Below, in pieces: positions 16,496-25,508 of a DNA stretch of 64,000 bases. Within the stretch, counting starts at the first letter, position 1, and every line of letters starts with the position of its first letter. The position numbers and the translations under genes are program-made. Below the pieces are notes generated by a model. The model was not told where the DNA came from, searched no databases, and was given only the letters and a program-made list of their open reading frames with translations. Where the stretch lies: contig NZ_OW485601.1 in the NCBI RefSeq assembly GCF_937425535.1, forward strand, positions 1,638,501-1,702,500, written 5' to 3'. Origin of the DNA: Rhodovastum atsumiense (lineage in GTDB: Bacteria; Pseudomonadota; Alphaproteobacteria; Acetobacterales; Acetobacteraceae).

Positions 16496-16512
16496 CGCGA
16501 TACCGGCCCGGC

Positions 16513-16809
16513 TCAGGCGATCATGCCGGGACCACCCCCAACCGGAGCCTTCTTTTCCTCGAGCGCCGCAACGCGGGCTTCCAGCGCGGCCAGCCGGGAC
16601 TCGGCGGCTTCCTGGCCGACGCGGGCATTCGCCGCCAGCTCCATGGCCGCATCGAGTTCCTCGCGCTTGACCAGGTCGAGCCGGCGGATCGCTTCCTCGA
16701 TACGCGCGCGCACCAGCGACTCGACCTCGTCGCGCAGGCCGGTCAGCGCTGAAATGGCGCCTCCGGCCACGCCGGCCAGATCATCGAAGAAACGCGGTCG
16801 TTCGGCCAT
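16513..16809 (-). CDS. ubiK: UbiK-like accessory factor (BMFP/YqiC family)
   Basis: A 98-residue protein with the pattern FDDLAGVAGGAISALTGLRDE, a charged middle segment and a C-terminal coiled coil (ESRLAALEARVAALEEKK). This matches the BMFP family, trimeric membrane-binding proteins; UbiK helps ubiquinone assembly under aerobic conditions. Three ATGs are in a row; the third (16809) has AGGAG 6 bases upstream and is preferred. It diverges from lgt. Confidence 0.85.
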   Translation of the reverse strand: MAERPRFFDDLAGVAGGAISALTGLRDEVESLVRARIEEAIRRLDLVKREELDAAMELAANARVGQEAAESRLAALEARVAALEEKKAPVGGGPGMIA

Positions 16810-17045
16810 CATCATCTCCTGTCAGAATGGCGGCGGACGGCTTTCGCCCACCGCAGCCCCCCCGTATATCCTGCGCCCATGCTCCTGGACACCGCCGGCG
16901 CCAGATCCCTGGCCATGCATCCCACCGCTTCCCAGCCGCAGGTTCCCGTGACGCCGCCGCAACACCAAGGCGCAGCGGGGAACATGGGCGATCCAACCGT
17001 GTGGGAGAAGGGCAGGCCCTCGCCACTCCCCGTCATGTGGCCGGA

Positions 17046-17864
17046 GTGCCACTCTTGATCCCCGTCCTGCTGTTCCCCCAGTTCGACCCGGTGCTGCTCC
17101 AGGTCGGGCCACTTGCCATCCGTTGGTATGCGCTGGCCTATATCGTCAGCCTGGTGCTCGCCTGGCTGCTGGTACGCCGCCTTGCCGCCCTCGCCCCGCC
17201 GGTCGCCTCGCGCGAGCAGGTGGACGATTTCCTCACCTGGGCCACGCTGGGCGTGGTGATCGGCGGACGGCTCGGGTACGTCTTTTTCTACCAGCCCGGC
17301 CGGTTCCTGGGCGCGCCCTGGGAAATCCTGGCGCTGTGGCAGGGCGGCATGAGCTTCCACGGCGGCATGCTGGGCGTGGCGGTGGCCATCATCTGGTTCT
17401 GCCGCCGCCAGGGCATCCCCATCTTCGGGTTCGCCGACCGCATCGCCGTGGTGGCCCCGCTCGGGCTCGGGTTGGGGCGGATCGCCAATTTCATCAATGG
17501 TGAGTTGTGGGGCCGCCCGGCGCCGGACTGGCTGCCCTGGGCCATGGTGTTTCCCCATGCCGGCCCGATCCCGCGCCATCCCAGCCAGATCTACCAGGCG
17601 CTGCTGGAAGGCGCGGTGCTGCTGGCGATCATGCTGCTGCTGGCACGGCAGGAGCGGCTGCGGTCCCGGTTCGGCCTGCTCACCGGGGTGTTCCTGCTGG
17701 GCTATGCGATCGCGCGCAGCACCGGCGAATTCTTCCGCCAGCCCGACCCCTTCCTGGGCTTCCTGTATGCCGGCGCCACCATGGGCCAGTTGCTCTGCAT
17801 CCCGATGGCGGTCGCCGGCATCTGGCTGATCCTCCGCGCCCGCGCGCCCGGCCGACCGGGCTGA
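17046..17864 (+). CDS. lgt: Phosphatidylglycerol--prolipoprotein diacylglyceryl transferase
   Basis: The first enzyme of bacterial lipoprotein maturation, attaching diacylglycerol to the lipobox cysteine (272 residues). Typical landmarks: IRWYALAYIVSLVLAWLL, GGRLGYVFFY, the signature GGMSFHGGMLG, and the Lgt motif GRIANFINGELWGRP with IPRHPSQIYQALLEG. There are about seven membrane segments. The start is uncertain: GTG 17046 or TTG 17055, the latter with GGAG 8 bases before it. It overlaps the next gene (TGATG). Substrates would include the lipoproteins at 6355 and 19682. Confidence 0.96.
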   Translation: MPLLIPVLLFPQFDPVLLQVGPLAIRWYALAYIVSLVLAWLLVRRLAALAPPVASREQVDDFLTWATLGVVIGGRLGYVFFYQPGRFLGAPWEILALWQGGMSFHGGMLGVAVAIIWFCRRQGIPIFGFADRIAVVAPLGLGLGRIANFINGELWGRPAPDWLPWAMVFPHAGPIPRHPSQIYQALLEGAVLLAIMLLLARQERLRSRFGLLTGVFLLGYAIARSTGEFFRQPDPFLGFLYAGATMGQLLCIPMAVAGIWLILRARAPGRPG

Positions 17865-18841
17865 TGGAACGGCTCGACGCCTTCATGGCGCGGGCGAACG
17901 CCGCCTACTACGCCGCCCGCGACCCCTTCGCCGACTTCACCACCGCCCCGGAGATCTCCCAGGCCTTCGGCGAGGTGCTCGGGCTGTGGGCGGCGGTGAC
18001 ATGGCAGGCCATGGGATCCCCCGATCCGGTGATCCTGGCCGAAGCCGGCCCCGGCCGCGGCACGCTGATGGCGGACGCGCTGCGCGCCATCGCCCGCGCC
18101 GTCCCGGCCTTCCGGGCGGCGCTGCGCCTGCACCTGGTGGAGACCTCGCCGCGGCTGCGCGCGCTGCAGGCAGGGCGCCTGCCCGGGGCGGTCTGGCATG
18201 ACCGCATCGCCGACCTGCCGGCCGGCCCACTGATCCTGATCGGCAACGAATTCCTCGATGCCCTGCCGATCCGCCAGTTCCTCCGCCGCGGCGCCGGCTG
18301 GGCCGAGCGCTGGGTCGCCGACGGTGCCTTCGCCGAGCGTCCGGCCGATGCCCCCGAGCCCCCCTGCCCCCCGGCCACCGAGGACGAGGTGGTGGAGATC
18401 TGCGAGCCCGCCCGTGCCCTCGCCGCCGCCCTCGGGGCGAGATTGGTCGCGCAGGGCGGCGCCGCCCTGTTCGTCGATTACGGCCCGGCCGCCTCCATGG
18501 CCGGGGACAGCCTGCAGGCGCTGCGCGACGGCGCCCCCGCGCCCCCCCTGGCTGACCCCGGCACCGCCGACCTGACCGCGCATGTCGATTTCGCCGCCCT
18601 CGCCACCCTGGCCCGCGCGGCGGGCGCGGCGGCGCAGGGGCCGGTGCCGCAGGGCCTGTTCCTGGCCCGGCTCGGCCTGCCGCAACGGGTGGAGGCGCTG
18701 GCCCGCACCCAGCCGCCCGCCGCCGCCGCCGCGCTGCTCGCCGGCACCCGCCGGCTGACCGAGCCGCACGCCATGGGCCGGCTGTTCAAGGCCCTGGCGC
18801 TCTGCCACCCTGCCCTGCCTTCCTTGCCCGGATTCGCATGA
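17864..18841 (+). CDS. SAM-dependent methyltransferase, MidA/NDUFAF7 family
   Basis: A 325-residue class I methyltransferase. ILAEAGPGRGTLMADALRA is the SAM-binding glycine loop, and GNEFLDALPIRQF is the conserved block of the MidA/NDUFAF7 family. The mitochondrial relative methylates an arginine of a complex I subunit during assembly, so a role in respiratory complex I assembly is a reasonable inference. It starts on the lgt stop (TGATG) and overlaps pgeF by 4 bases, so all three are probably translated together. Confidence 0.9.
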   Translation: MERLDAFMARANAAYYAARDPFADFTTAPEISQAFGEVLGLWAAVTWQAMGSPDPVILAEAGPGRGTLMADALRAIARAVPAFRAALRLHLVETSPRLRALQAGRLPGAVWHDRIADLPAGPLILIGNEFLDALPIRQFLRRGAGWAERWVADGAFAERPADAPEPPCPPATEDEVVEICEPARALAAALGARLVAQGGAALFVDYGPAASMAGDSLQALRDGAPAPPLADPGTADLTAHVDFAALATLARAAGAAAQGPVPQGLFLARLGLPQRVEALARTQPPAAAAALLAGTRRLTEPHAMGRLFKALALCHPALPSLPGFA

Positions 18842-19614
18842 GCGACCTTCGCACCGACCCCGAGGCCCTCACCATCGACATCCTGCCGCTCCGCCACGGG
18901 TTCTTCACCCGGCGCGGCGGCGTGTCGGAGGGTCCCTTCGCCAGCCTCAACTGCAGCCTCTCGGGCCGCGACGATCCCGCCGCGGTGATGGAGAACCGTG
19001 CCCGCATCGCCGCCTCCCTCGGCGCCGCGCCGGCCGACCTGGTCGGACTGACCCAGGTGCATGGCGCGCTCGCGGTCACGGTGGAGACGCCCTGGGCGGC
19101 CGGCGCCGGCCCCAGGGCCGATGCCATGGTCACGGACCGCCCTGGCATCGTGCTGGGCATCGTCACCGCCGACTGCGCCCCGGTGCTGTTCGCCGACCCC
19201 GAGGCCGGGGTGATCGGCGCCGCCCATGCCGGCTGGCGCGGCGCGGTCGCCGGCATCCTGGAGGCCACCCTCGCCGCCATGGTCCGGCTCGGCGCCGATC
19301 CCGCCCGCTGCGTCGCCGCCATCGGGCCATGCATTGCCCAGGCGTCCTATGAAGTGGGGGCGGACCTGCGCGATGCGGTGCTGGCGGAGGATGCCACGCG
19401 CGAGCGGTTCTTCGCCGCCGGTGCCCGCCCCGGCCACTGGCAGTTCGACCTGCCGGGTTTCTGCGCGGCCCGGCTGCGCGCGGCCGGCATCGGCCGCGTG
19501 GCGGCGCTCGGCACCGACACCCAGGCCGATGCGGCGCGGTTCTTCAGCCATCGCCGCCGCACCCTCGCCGGCGGCGGCCCGATCGGGCACCAGATGTCGG
19601 CGATCGTGCTGTAG
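18838..19614 (+). CDS. pgeF: Purine nucleoside phosphorylase / multicopper-oxidase-fold protein (YfiH family)
   Basis: A 258-residue protein of the YfiH/LACC1 family. It shows HGFFTRRGGVSEGPFASLN, the metal-site block LTQVHGA, TADCAPVLFAD, GAAHAGWRG and the C-terminal CTxxDxxRFFSHRR-like AARFFSHRRRT. Family members have been reported as peptidoglycan-editing factor PgeF and as purine nucleoside phosphorylase/deaminase. The His and Cys metal ligands are present. It overlaps the preceding methyltransferase by 4 bases. Confidence 0.92.
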   Translation: MSDLRTDPEALTIDILPLRHGFFTRRGGVSEGPFASLNCSLSGRDDPAAVMENRARIAASLGAAPADLVGLTQVHGALAVTVETPWAAGAGPRADAMVTDRPGIVLGIVTADCAPVLFADPEAGVIGAAHAGWRGAVAGILEATLAAMVRLGADPARCVAAIGPCIAQASYEVGADLRDAVLAEDATRERFFAAGARPGHWQFDLPGFCAARLRAAGIGRVAALGTDTQADAARFFSHRRRTLAGGGPIGHQMSAIVL

Positions 19615-19626
19615 GGCCGGTTCATC

Positions 19627-19695
19627 ATGCCGTACATAAAGATGCTGCTGATCCTGAGCCTCCTGACCGCGCTGGTGTGCTGTGTCCTGGCCTGA
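19627..19695 (+). CDS. Possible 22-residue hydrophobic micropeptide
   Basis: ATG 19627 opens a 22-codon frame, MPYIKMLLILSLLTALVC followed by CVLA, ending at TGA 19695. It looks like a single membrane helix or a signal peptide fragment. Its last 14 bases overlap the start of the lipoprotein gene (GTG 19682) in another frame. It could be a real small membrane protein or a leader coupled to translation of the lipoprotein. There is no strong Shine-Dalgarno sequence, so this is only a candidate. Confidence 0.35.
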   Translation: MPYIKMLLILSLLTALVCCVLA

Positions 19696-20563
19696 GCGCC
19701 TGCTCGCCGCCCTGCTGGTCGCCCTGCTGGCGGGCTGCGGCGACCTGCCGCGCCCGTTCATGGGCAATCCCGGCGCCACCGCCCGCCGGCTGGCGCAGCC
19801 GCCGCCGGCGCGGCTTGCCGTGGCGCCCCCCACCACCGCCCTGCTGTCGGACGAGGCCGGAAGCCAGCTCACCAGGAATCTGGCCGAAGCGCTGCAGGCC
19901 CAGGAAGTCCCCGCGATCGCCGAGAAGCCCGGGGACGGTGACTGGCGCCTGGTGACCACCGCCGAACTGCGCGAACAGCAGGTCGTGCCGGTCTTCACCG
20001 TGCAGAACCCCGCCGGAGAGGACCAGGGCGCTGCCCAGGGAGCGCCGGTCCCGGCCGCCGCCTGGGCCCAGGCCACGCCGGCGCTGCTGCACGAGGTGGC
20101 TACCCAGGCCGCGCCGGGCATCGGGTCCCTGCTGACCCGCATCGAGGCGGCCCGGCGCCAGAGCGATCCCAACAGCCTGGTCAACCGCCCGGCCCGGGTC
20201 TTCTTCAAGGGCGTCGCCGGCGCACCGGGGGACGGCGACACCTCGCTCGCCCGGCAGATGCGCGATCAACTGCCGCGGCTCGGCCCGGTGGTGCAGGACA
20301 CGCAGGCCGGCGCCGACTACGTGCTGGATGGCCACGTCGCCGCCGTCCCCATCGCCGGCAAGATGACGCGGGTGGAGATCCAGTGGCTGATCAACGCACC
20401 CGACGGCCGCGAACTCGGCCGGGTGCTGCAACTGAATGAAGTGCCGACCGGATCGCTCGACGGCTACTGGGGCGACGTGGCGGTGGTGGTGGTGCAGGAA
20501 GCCGCCGGAGGCGTGAACGACGTGCTCATCCGGCAGTCCGGTGGGCGGACCTCCGGCGGCTGA
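19682..20563 (+). CDS. Predicted lipoprotein of unknown function
   Basis: A 293-residue protein starting at GTG 19682, with signal [13 protein letters not shown] (lipobox LAGC, Cys19). The C-terminal half (about residues 170-285) has an alternating strand pattern including [17 protein letters not shown] and a [15 protein letters not shown] stretch that resembles penicillin-binding-protein activator or CsgG-like lipoprotein domains, but I cannot assign a family. It follows pgeF on the same strand with a 67-base gap. It is probably anchored in the outer membrane. Confidence 0.8.
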   Translation: MSWPERLLAALLVALLAGCGDLPRPFMGNPGATARRLAQPPPARLAVAPPTTALLSDEAGSQLTRNLAEALQAQEVPAIAEKPGDGDWRLVTTAELREQQVVPVFTVQNPAGEDQGAAQGAPVPAAAWAQATPALLHEVATQAAPGIGSLLTRIEAARRQSDPNSLVNRPARVFFKGVAGAPGDGDTSLARQMRDQLPRLGPVVQDTQAGADYVLDGHVAAVPIAGKMTRVEIQWLINAPDGRELGRVLQLNEVPTGSLDGYWGDVAVVVVQEAAGGVNDVLIRQSGGRTSGG

Positions 20564-20727
20564 AGGAAAGCCAGTCTGCCAGGGAGCACGGGACCGGGCC
20601 ATGCGTGTATCGTCGTGACCACATGCCGGGACTGTCGCGGAAGCGTCACGCGTTTCATGGACAGCACCCCGGGCCGTTGCTAGAAGCCACGCGTGCGCCC
20701 CGGGATCGACTGTCTGGATCGGACCTC

Positions 20728-21660
20728 ATGAAGATCGTTGCCTGCAACAGCAACCGGCCGATGGCCGAGGCAGTCGCTGCCGCCCTGAACCTGCCGCTGA
20801 CCCGCGCTTCCATCCGCCGTTTCGCGGACATGGAAGTGTTCGTGGAAATCCACGAGAACATCCGCGGCGAGGACGTGTTCGTCATCCAATCGACGTCCTA
20901 CCCCGCCAACGACAACCTGATGGAACTGCTGATCACGCTGGACGCGCTGCGCCGGGCCTCGGCCCGCCGCGTCACCGCGGTGGTTCCTTATTTCGGCTAT
21001 GCGCGGCAGGACCGGAAATCGGGCCCGCGCACGCCGATCAGCGCCAAGCTGGTCGCCAACCTGATGACCGAGGCCGGCGCGCAGCGCGTGCTGACCATGG
21101 ATCTGCATGCCGGGCAGATCCAGGGCTTCTTCGACATCCCCGTCGACAACCTGTACGCCGCCCCGCTGTTCAGCCGTGACATCCAGGAGCGCTACAAGGG
21201 CCGCAACGTGATGATCGTCTCGCCCGACGTGGGCGGCGTCGTCCGTGCGCGCGCCATCGCCACGCGACTGAATTGCGATCTGGCCATCATCGACAAGCGG
21301 CGTGAACGCGCCGGCGTGTCGGAAGTGATGAACGTGATCGGCGATGTCAGCGACCGCGACTGCATCATCGTCGACGACATCGTCGATTCCGGCGGCACGC
21401 TGTGCAACGCCGCCGCGGCGCTGATCAAGGAAGGCGCCCGGTCCGCCTCGGTCTACGTCACCCATGGCGTGCTCTCGGGCGGTGCCGTCGCGCGCATCGC
21501 CTCCTCGCCGATCGAGATGATGACGATCACCGACAGCATCCTCGCGACCGAGGCGGTGCGGCTGGCCTCCAATATCCGCCAGATCACCATCGCCCCGCTG
21601 ATCGCCGAGGCAATGCGGCGCATCAGCGACGAAAGCTCGGTCAGTTCGCTGTTCGACTGA
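20728..21660 (+). CDS. prs: Ribose-phosphate pyrophosphokinase
   Basis: Makes PRPP from ribose-5-phosphate and ATP for nucleotide, His and Trp synthesis (310 residues). Landmarks: [28 protein letters not shown] (ATP/flexible region), [20 protein letters not shown], and the PRPP loop [19 protein letters not shown]. The frame is open further upstream, but ATG 20728 gives the standard N-terminus [17 protein letters not shown]. The 164 bases before it show no ORF. In many alphaproteobacteria prs is adjacent to rplY; here three genes lie between. Confidence 0.96.
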   Translation: MKIVACNSNRPMAEAVAAALNLPLTRASIRRFADMEVFVEIHENIRGEDVFVIQSTSYPANDNLMELLITLDALRRASARRVTAVVPYFGYARQDRKSGPRTPISAKLVANLMTEAGAQRVLTMDLHAGQIQGFFDIPVDNLYAAPLFSRDIQERYKGRNVMIVSPDVGGVVRARAIATRLNCDLAIIDKRRERAGVSEVMNVIGDVSDRDCIIVDDIVDSGGTLCNAAAALIKEGARSASVYVTHGVLSGGAVARIASSPIEMMTITDSILATEAVRLASNIRQITIAPLIAEAMRRISDESSVSSLFD

Positions 21661-21691
21661 TGCCGCCGGCGCGGCGGCCGAAGGGGAGACG

Positions 21692-22309
21692 ATGAACAAA
21701 CTCTACTACGCGCCGGGCGCCTGCTCGATCGGCATCCACATCCTGCTCGCCGAGATCGGCCGCCCCTTCGCGGCCGAAGCGGTCAACCTGCGCGAGCCGC
21801 CGGGGCACCGGGCGCTGACCGGGCTCAACCCGAAATCGAAGGTGCCCACGCTGGTGCGCCCGGACGGCTCGGTGCTGACCGAGTTCCCGGCGATCGCCTA
21901 CTGGCTGGCCCGCAGCAATCCCGAGGCCGGCCTGCTCCCCGAGGATCTGGAAGGCCAGGCGCGCGCCCTGGAGACGATCGACTACTGCGTCGCCACGCTG
22001 CACATGCAGGGCTTCGCCCGCATCAACCGCCCCGAGCGCTTCGCCCCGAACCCGGCCGACCACGAGGCGGTCAAGGCGCAGGGGATGGAGATCTTCACCA
22101 AGGGACTCGCGGTGCTCGACCACCAGCTCGCCGGCCGCGACTTCGTCACCGGCCGCTTCTCGGTCGCCGATGCGGCGGTGTTCTACATCGAGCTCTGGGC
22201 GAGCAAACGGCTGCAACTGGCGCTGCCGCCGCATTGCACGGCGCATTTCGCCCGGCTGCAGGCCCGGCCCGCGGTCGCCGCGGTGCTCAAGACCGAGGGC
22301 TTCGCCTGA
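21692..22309 (+). CDS. Glutathione S-transferase, beta-class-like
   Basis: A 205-residue GST. The N-terminal thioredoxin-fold domain begins LYYAPGACSIGIHILLAE with a cysteine at residue 11, matching the catalytic Cys10 of bacterial beta-class enzymes. The glutathione-contact segment KSKVPTLVRPDGSVLTEFPAI is present. The helical C-terminal domain contains FSVADAAVFYIELWA with the conserved N-capping Asp. The substrate is unknown. It lies 31 bases after prs. Confidence 0.93.
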   Translation: MNKLYYAPGACSIGIHILLAEIGRPFAAEAVNLREPPGHRALTGLNPKSKVPTLVRPDGSVLTEFPAIAYWLARSNPEAGLLPEDLEGQARALETIDYCVATLHMQGFARINRPERFAPNPADHEAVKAQGMEIFTKGLAVLDHQLAGRDFVTGRFSVADAAVFYIELWASKRLQLALPPHCTAHFARLQARPAVAAVLKTEGFA

Positions 22310-22317
22310 GCCCCCCG

Positions 22318-22881
22318 GTGCAGACGCTCGTCCCGCGGGCGTTCTGGTTCCTCCGCCACGGCGAGACCGACTGGAATGCCCAGGGGTTGTCGCAGGGCAA
22401 TGTCGATATCCCGCTGAATGCCAACGGCATCGCCCAGGCGCGCGCGGCCGCGCAGGTGCTGCGCAACCGCGGCATCGCCACGGTCATGGCCTCGCCGCTG
22501 TCACGGGCCAGGGCCACCGCCGAAATCGTCGCCGAGGCGCTCGGCCTGCCGGTCACCTTCGACCCCGAGCTGAAGGAGGTCTCGTTCGGGGTGCAGGAAG
22601 GCCAGTCCATGGGCACCTGGTTCGACGACTGGGTGGAGGGCCGCTTCACGCCGGAGGGCGCGGAGAGCTTCCCGGCGCTGCGGGCGCGCGGGGTGGCGGC
22701 GGCCAACCGGGCGCTCGCCCGTCCCGCGCCGGTGCTGATCGTCTCGCATGGCGCCCTGTTCCGCGCCCTGCGCGCCGAGATGGGGCTGCCGGCGCATGTG
22801 CGCACGCCCAACGGGATTCCCTTCCTCTGCGAGCCGGGCAGCCCCTGGGTGCTCAGTCCGGTCTCGACGCCGGCGGGATGA
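22318..22881 (+). CDS. Histidine phosphatase family protein
   Basis: A 187-residue phosphoglycerate-mutase-like phosphatase. It carries the phosphohistidine motif FLRHGETDWNAQG near residue 15, MASPLSRARATAEI, the acid FDPELKEVSFGVQEGQ and the second catalytic His in LIVSHGALFRALR. GTG 22318 is the most likely start, 8 bases after the GST stop. The substrate cannot be told from sequence; related proteins act on 3-phosphoglycerate, alpha-ribazole phosphate or other small phosphates. Its 3' end overlaps the convergent membrane-protein gene by 29 bases. Confidence 0.9.
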   Translation: MQTLVPRAFWFLRHGETDWNAQGLSQGNVDIPLNANGIAQARAAAQVLRNRGIATVMASPLSRARATAEIVAEALGLPVTFDPELKEVSFGVQEGQSMGTWFDDWVEGRFTPEGAESFPALRARGVAAANRALARPAPVLIVSHGALFRALRAEMGLPAHVRTPNGIPFLCEPGSPWVLSPVSTPAG

Positions 22882-25384
22882 CGAAGCGGCGGTAGACCGC
22901 GCCAAGCGCGATCAGGGCGAGCCCGAGGCCGAGGAAGGACAGCACCCGCCACAGCCCGGCGAGGTCGCCCATGTCCAGCAGGAACGCCTTGCCGGTCACC
23001 AGCGCGGCGATCGCCAGCGCGGCCCGCCGCAGCCCTCGCTGTTGCCGCCGGATGCCGAGCGCCAGCAGCGCCCCGCCATAGGCGAGGCCGGCCCCGGAAT
23101 AGGCCCATTGCTCCCCCTCGCCGACCGGCGGGGCCGCGAGCGCGCCGTCCGGATGGAAGGCCAGGCGGATGGCGAGCCCGATCCCCACGCCCGCCGCGAG
23201 CACCGCGTAGCCGCCGACAAGACTGGCCACGTCCCGCAGCGCCGGGCGGTGCAGCAACAGCGCGGCCAGTGCCGCCGGCAGCAGATAGCCCGCAACCAAA
23301 GCGGACCAGCCGGCCGGTGCGCCGGTGACAATCGGATTGGCAAGGATCAGCACGCCGCCCCCGGCCAGAGCCATCCCGCCCAGCACTCGCCCCGCTTCGC
23401 GCGGGACCGGCCGTTGCGCCCATCCCAGCAGCAACGCCGCCTGCAGCGCCAGCGCCGCCACCTGCCACGCGGCATCCAGGAATGTCACCCGTCCCGGCAA
23501 CGCGCCGCCGGCAAGCAGGTGGTGGATCTCCAGCGCCACCAGCGCTGCGGTCAGCGCCATCGCCCCGGCTTCCAGCACGGCGACGCTGCGGTCATCCGCG
23601 CGCCGGCGCAGCATGGCCGCGGCCAGCGCGAAGCCGGCGGCCGGAACGCCATAGGCGGGGATCAGGCCATTCAGCAGCGGGGTCGTACCATAATCATAAG
23701 AGAGTACCGCGGGATTGAGCAGCAGCCGCACCAGCACCACGGCGGCGATCGCCATCGCCAGGGAACGCAACGGCGGCAGATCCGCCTTCGCCTCCACCCA
23801 GGCGAGCGGCGGCAGGAACAGCGCAATCGCCAGTGTCAGCCAGTGCGCGCGCAGCAGCATCGCGCAGCCGAGGGCCAGCGCCGCCAACACGCCGGCCGCG
23901 TACACCCCCGCCCGCTGCAGGCTGTCCTGCCGCCGCGCCCGCGCCGCGGCGGCGGCGAGCCCCCCGGCCAGCAGGCCCGCCGCCAGGGCCCAGAGCGCAT
24001 CGCGCTGGAAACGGGCGACCTGCGCATAGGTTACCGCCAGCGTCAGCACCGGCATCGCCGCCGCCAGGGTCGCCCAGGGCAGCGGCCGCGCCGCCCGCGT
24101 CTCCAGCAGCAGTCCCGCGGCGGCATGGAACGCCGCCAGCAGCGCGGCGGTCAGCAACAGCGGCCGGATCACCTCGGGTGCCCAGGCTCCGGGCAGGATC
24201 GCCTGGACCACGCCCTCGATGCTGATGACCTCGCCGGTCGGCTGCCAGTCCGGCAAGGCCCAGAGCAGCAACACCAGCAATCCCAGCCCGGCGGCGAGCC
24301 AGGGCAGGCGGTCCAGGCGCGGCTCCGCCCACCCTTTCCAGACCGCGAGCGGTGAGAGCAACAGCACGCCCACGCGCGGCGCCGCCCCGCCCGCCACCGC
24401 TTCCAGCAGCAGGCCGGCCACGCCGAGCACGGCGAAGGGGATCCAGCTCAACCGCCGCCCGGCGACGTGGTCCAGCGCGGCCGCCGGCAGCAGCCCCAGA
24501 TGCAGCGCCGCCGCCGCGGGCACGAACAACGCCGGCGCCCAGGCGTCCATGCCGCCGGCCTCGCCCGCCATCACCGCCACCCACAGCGCCCCCGCGATCG
24601 TCGCCGCCCAACCGAGCCAGACCCAGGCCGTGCGGCGCATCACCGCCAGGGCGGCGGCGGTAACCAGCAGCAGATACGCGAAGAGTCCCGGCAGCGAGGG
24701 CGAGGAAGTTGCCACCAGCGCCGGCGTGGCGAAGGCGCCGGTCACGCCGATCGCGGCCACCAGGGGCCCGAAGCGCAGCGCGGCCAGCAGGCCGGTGGCG
24801 GCGGCCAGCGCCATCAGCCCAAACCCAACGAGCGGCGGCAACAGCCCATAGAAGGGGCCGGCGCCGTACGCCGCCCCGAACAGCACCGCGACCCCGCCCG
24901 CGGCCAGCGCAGCGGCGGCCCCGGTTTCCGCGCGCCGCCGCAACCACCCGGCCCCGCCCAGCAGCCCCGCCCCGAGCAGCAAGGCCAGCAGGCAGCGGGC
25001 CGCCGGGCCGAGCAGGCCATTGTCCACGGCGTAGCGGATCAGGAAGACGCCGGAGAGCAGCAGCGCCGCGGCCCCCAGCCAGGTCCCCCAGCGCTGGGTC
25101 AGCAGCGCCTCGACATCACGGGCGGAACCGGGTGCGGGGGCAGCGGTGGGGATCGGGGGCGGCTGTGTCGCGACAGGCGGCGGTGGGGCCACCGGCTGCC
25201 AGGGCGCGACCTGTGGCGGGACCTGTGGCGGGGCCGGGGCCGCTGCCGTCATCAGGCCCTCGACCTGGCGCCGCAAGGCGGCCAGCCCCCGCTCGGCGCG
25301 GGCGGCGCGGATGAAACCGAGGATGCCGAGCAGCCATCCCCCGATGACGACCAGGATGACGACCAGGCCGAGAATGATCTCCAT
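22853..25384 (-). CDS. Large polytopic membrane protein, DUF2339-like
   Basis: An 843-residue protein with an N-terminal membrane helix (ILGLVVILVVIGGWLLG), a short coiled segment, a proline-rich linker (about residues 50-95), and then more than 20 hydrophobic segments to the end. VEALLTQRWGTWLGAAALLL begins the membrane domain and is typical of DUF2339 proteins. The function of the family is not known. ATG 25384 is preferred to an upstream ATG at 25420. It is the only minus-strand gene in this stretch and separates prs from rplY. Confidence 0.85.
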   Translation of the reverse strand: MEIILGLVVILVVIGGWLLGILGFIRAARAERGLAALRRQVEGLMTAAAPAPPQVPPQVAPWQPVAPPPPVATQPPPIPTAAPAPGSARDVEALLTQRWGTWLGAAALLLSGVFLIRYAVDNGLLGPAARCLLALLLGAGLLGGAGWLRRRAETGAAAALAAGGVAVLFGAAYGAGPFYGLLPPLVGFGLMALAAATGLLAALRFGPLVAAIGVTGAFATPALVATSSPSLPGLFAYLLLVTAAALAVMRRTAWVWLGWAATIAGALWVAVMAGEAGGMDAWAPALFVPAAAALHLGLLPAAALDHVAGRRLSWIPFAVLGVAGLLLEAVAGGAAPRVGVLLLSPLAVWKGWAEPRLDRLPWLAAGLGLLVLLLWALPDWQPTGEVISIEGVVQAILPGAWAPEVIRPLLLTAALLAAFHAAAGLLLETRAARPLPWATLAAAMPVLTLAVTYAQVARFQRDALWALAAGLLAGGLAAAAARARRQDSLQRAGVYAAGVLAALALGCAMLLRAHWLTLAIALFLPPLAWVEAKADLPPLRSLAMAIAAVVLVRLLLNPAVLSYDYGTTPLLNGLIPAYGVPAAGFALAAAMLRRRADDRSVAVLEAGAMALTAALVALEIHHLLAGGALPGRVTFLDAAWQVAALALQAALLLGWAQRPVPREAGRVLGGMALAGGGVLILANPIVTGAPAGWSALVAGYLLPAALAALLLHRPALRDVASLVGGYAVLAAGVGIGLAIRLAFHPDGALAAPPVGEGEQWAYSGAGLAYGGALLALGIRRQQRGLRRAALAIAALVTGKAFLLDMGDLAGLWRVLSFLGLGLALIALGAVYRRFVIPPASRPD

Positions 25385-25461
25385 GCGATGATCGCAGACG
25401 CAGTCCTGCTCTCCGGTCAAGGGATTTGCGCCCCTGGCGCGGTGTTGCTACACCCCCGCCC

Positions 25462-25487
25462 GCGCCGGCACCCCTGGAGGCCGGCGC
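25462..25487 (+). promoter_or_regulatory. Strong leader hairpin upstream of rplY
   Basis: GCGCCGGC (25462-25469) and GCCGGCGC (25480-25487) form a perfect 8-bp stem with a 10-base loop, ending 21 bases before the rplY ATG. A weak promoter (TTGCGC 25426, 17-base spacer, TACACC 25449) precedes it. It could be an RNA structure affecting rplY translation. No T-run follows, so termination is unlikely. Confidence 0.4.
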
Positions 25488-25508
25488 TTGCAGTTTCAGG
25501 AGCGAACC

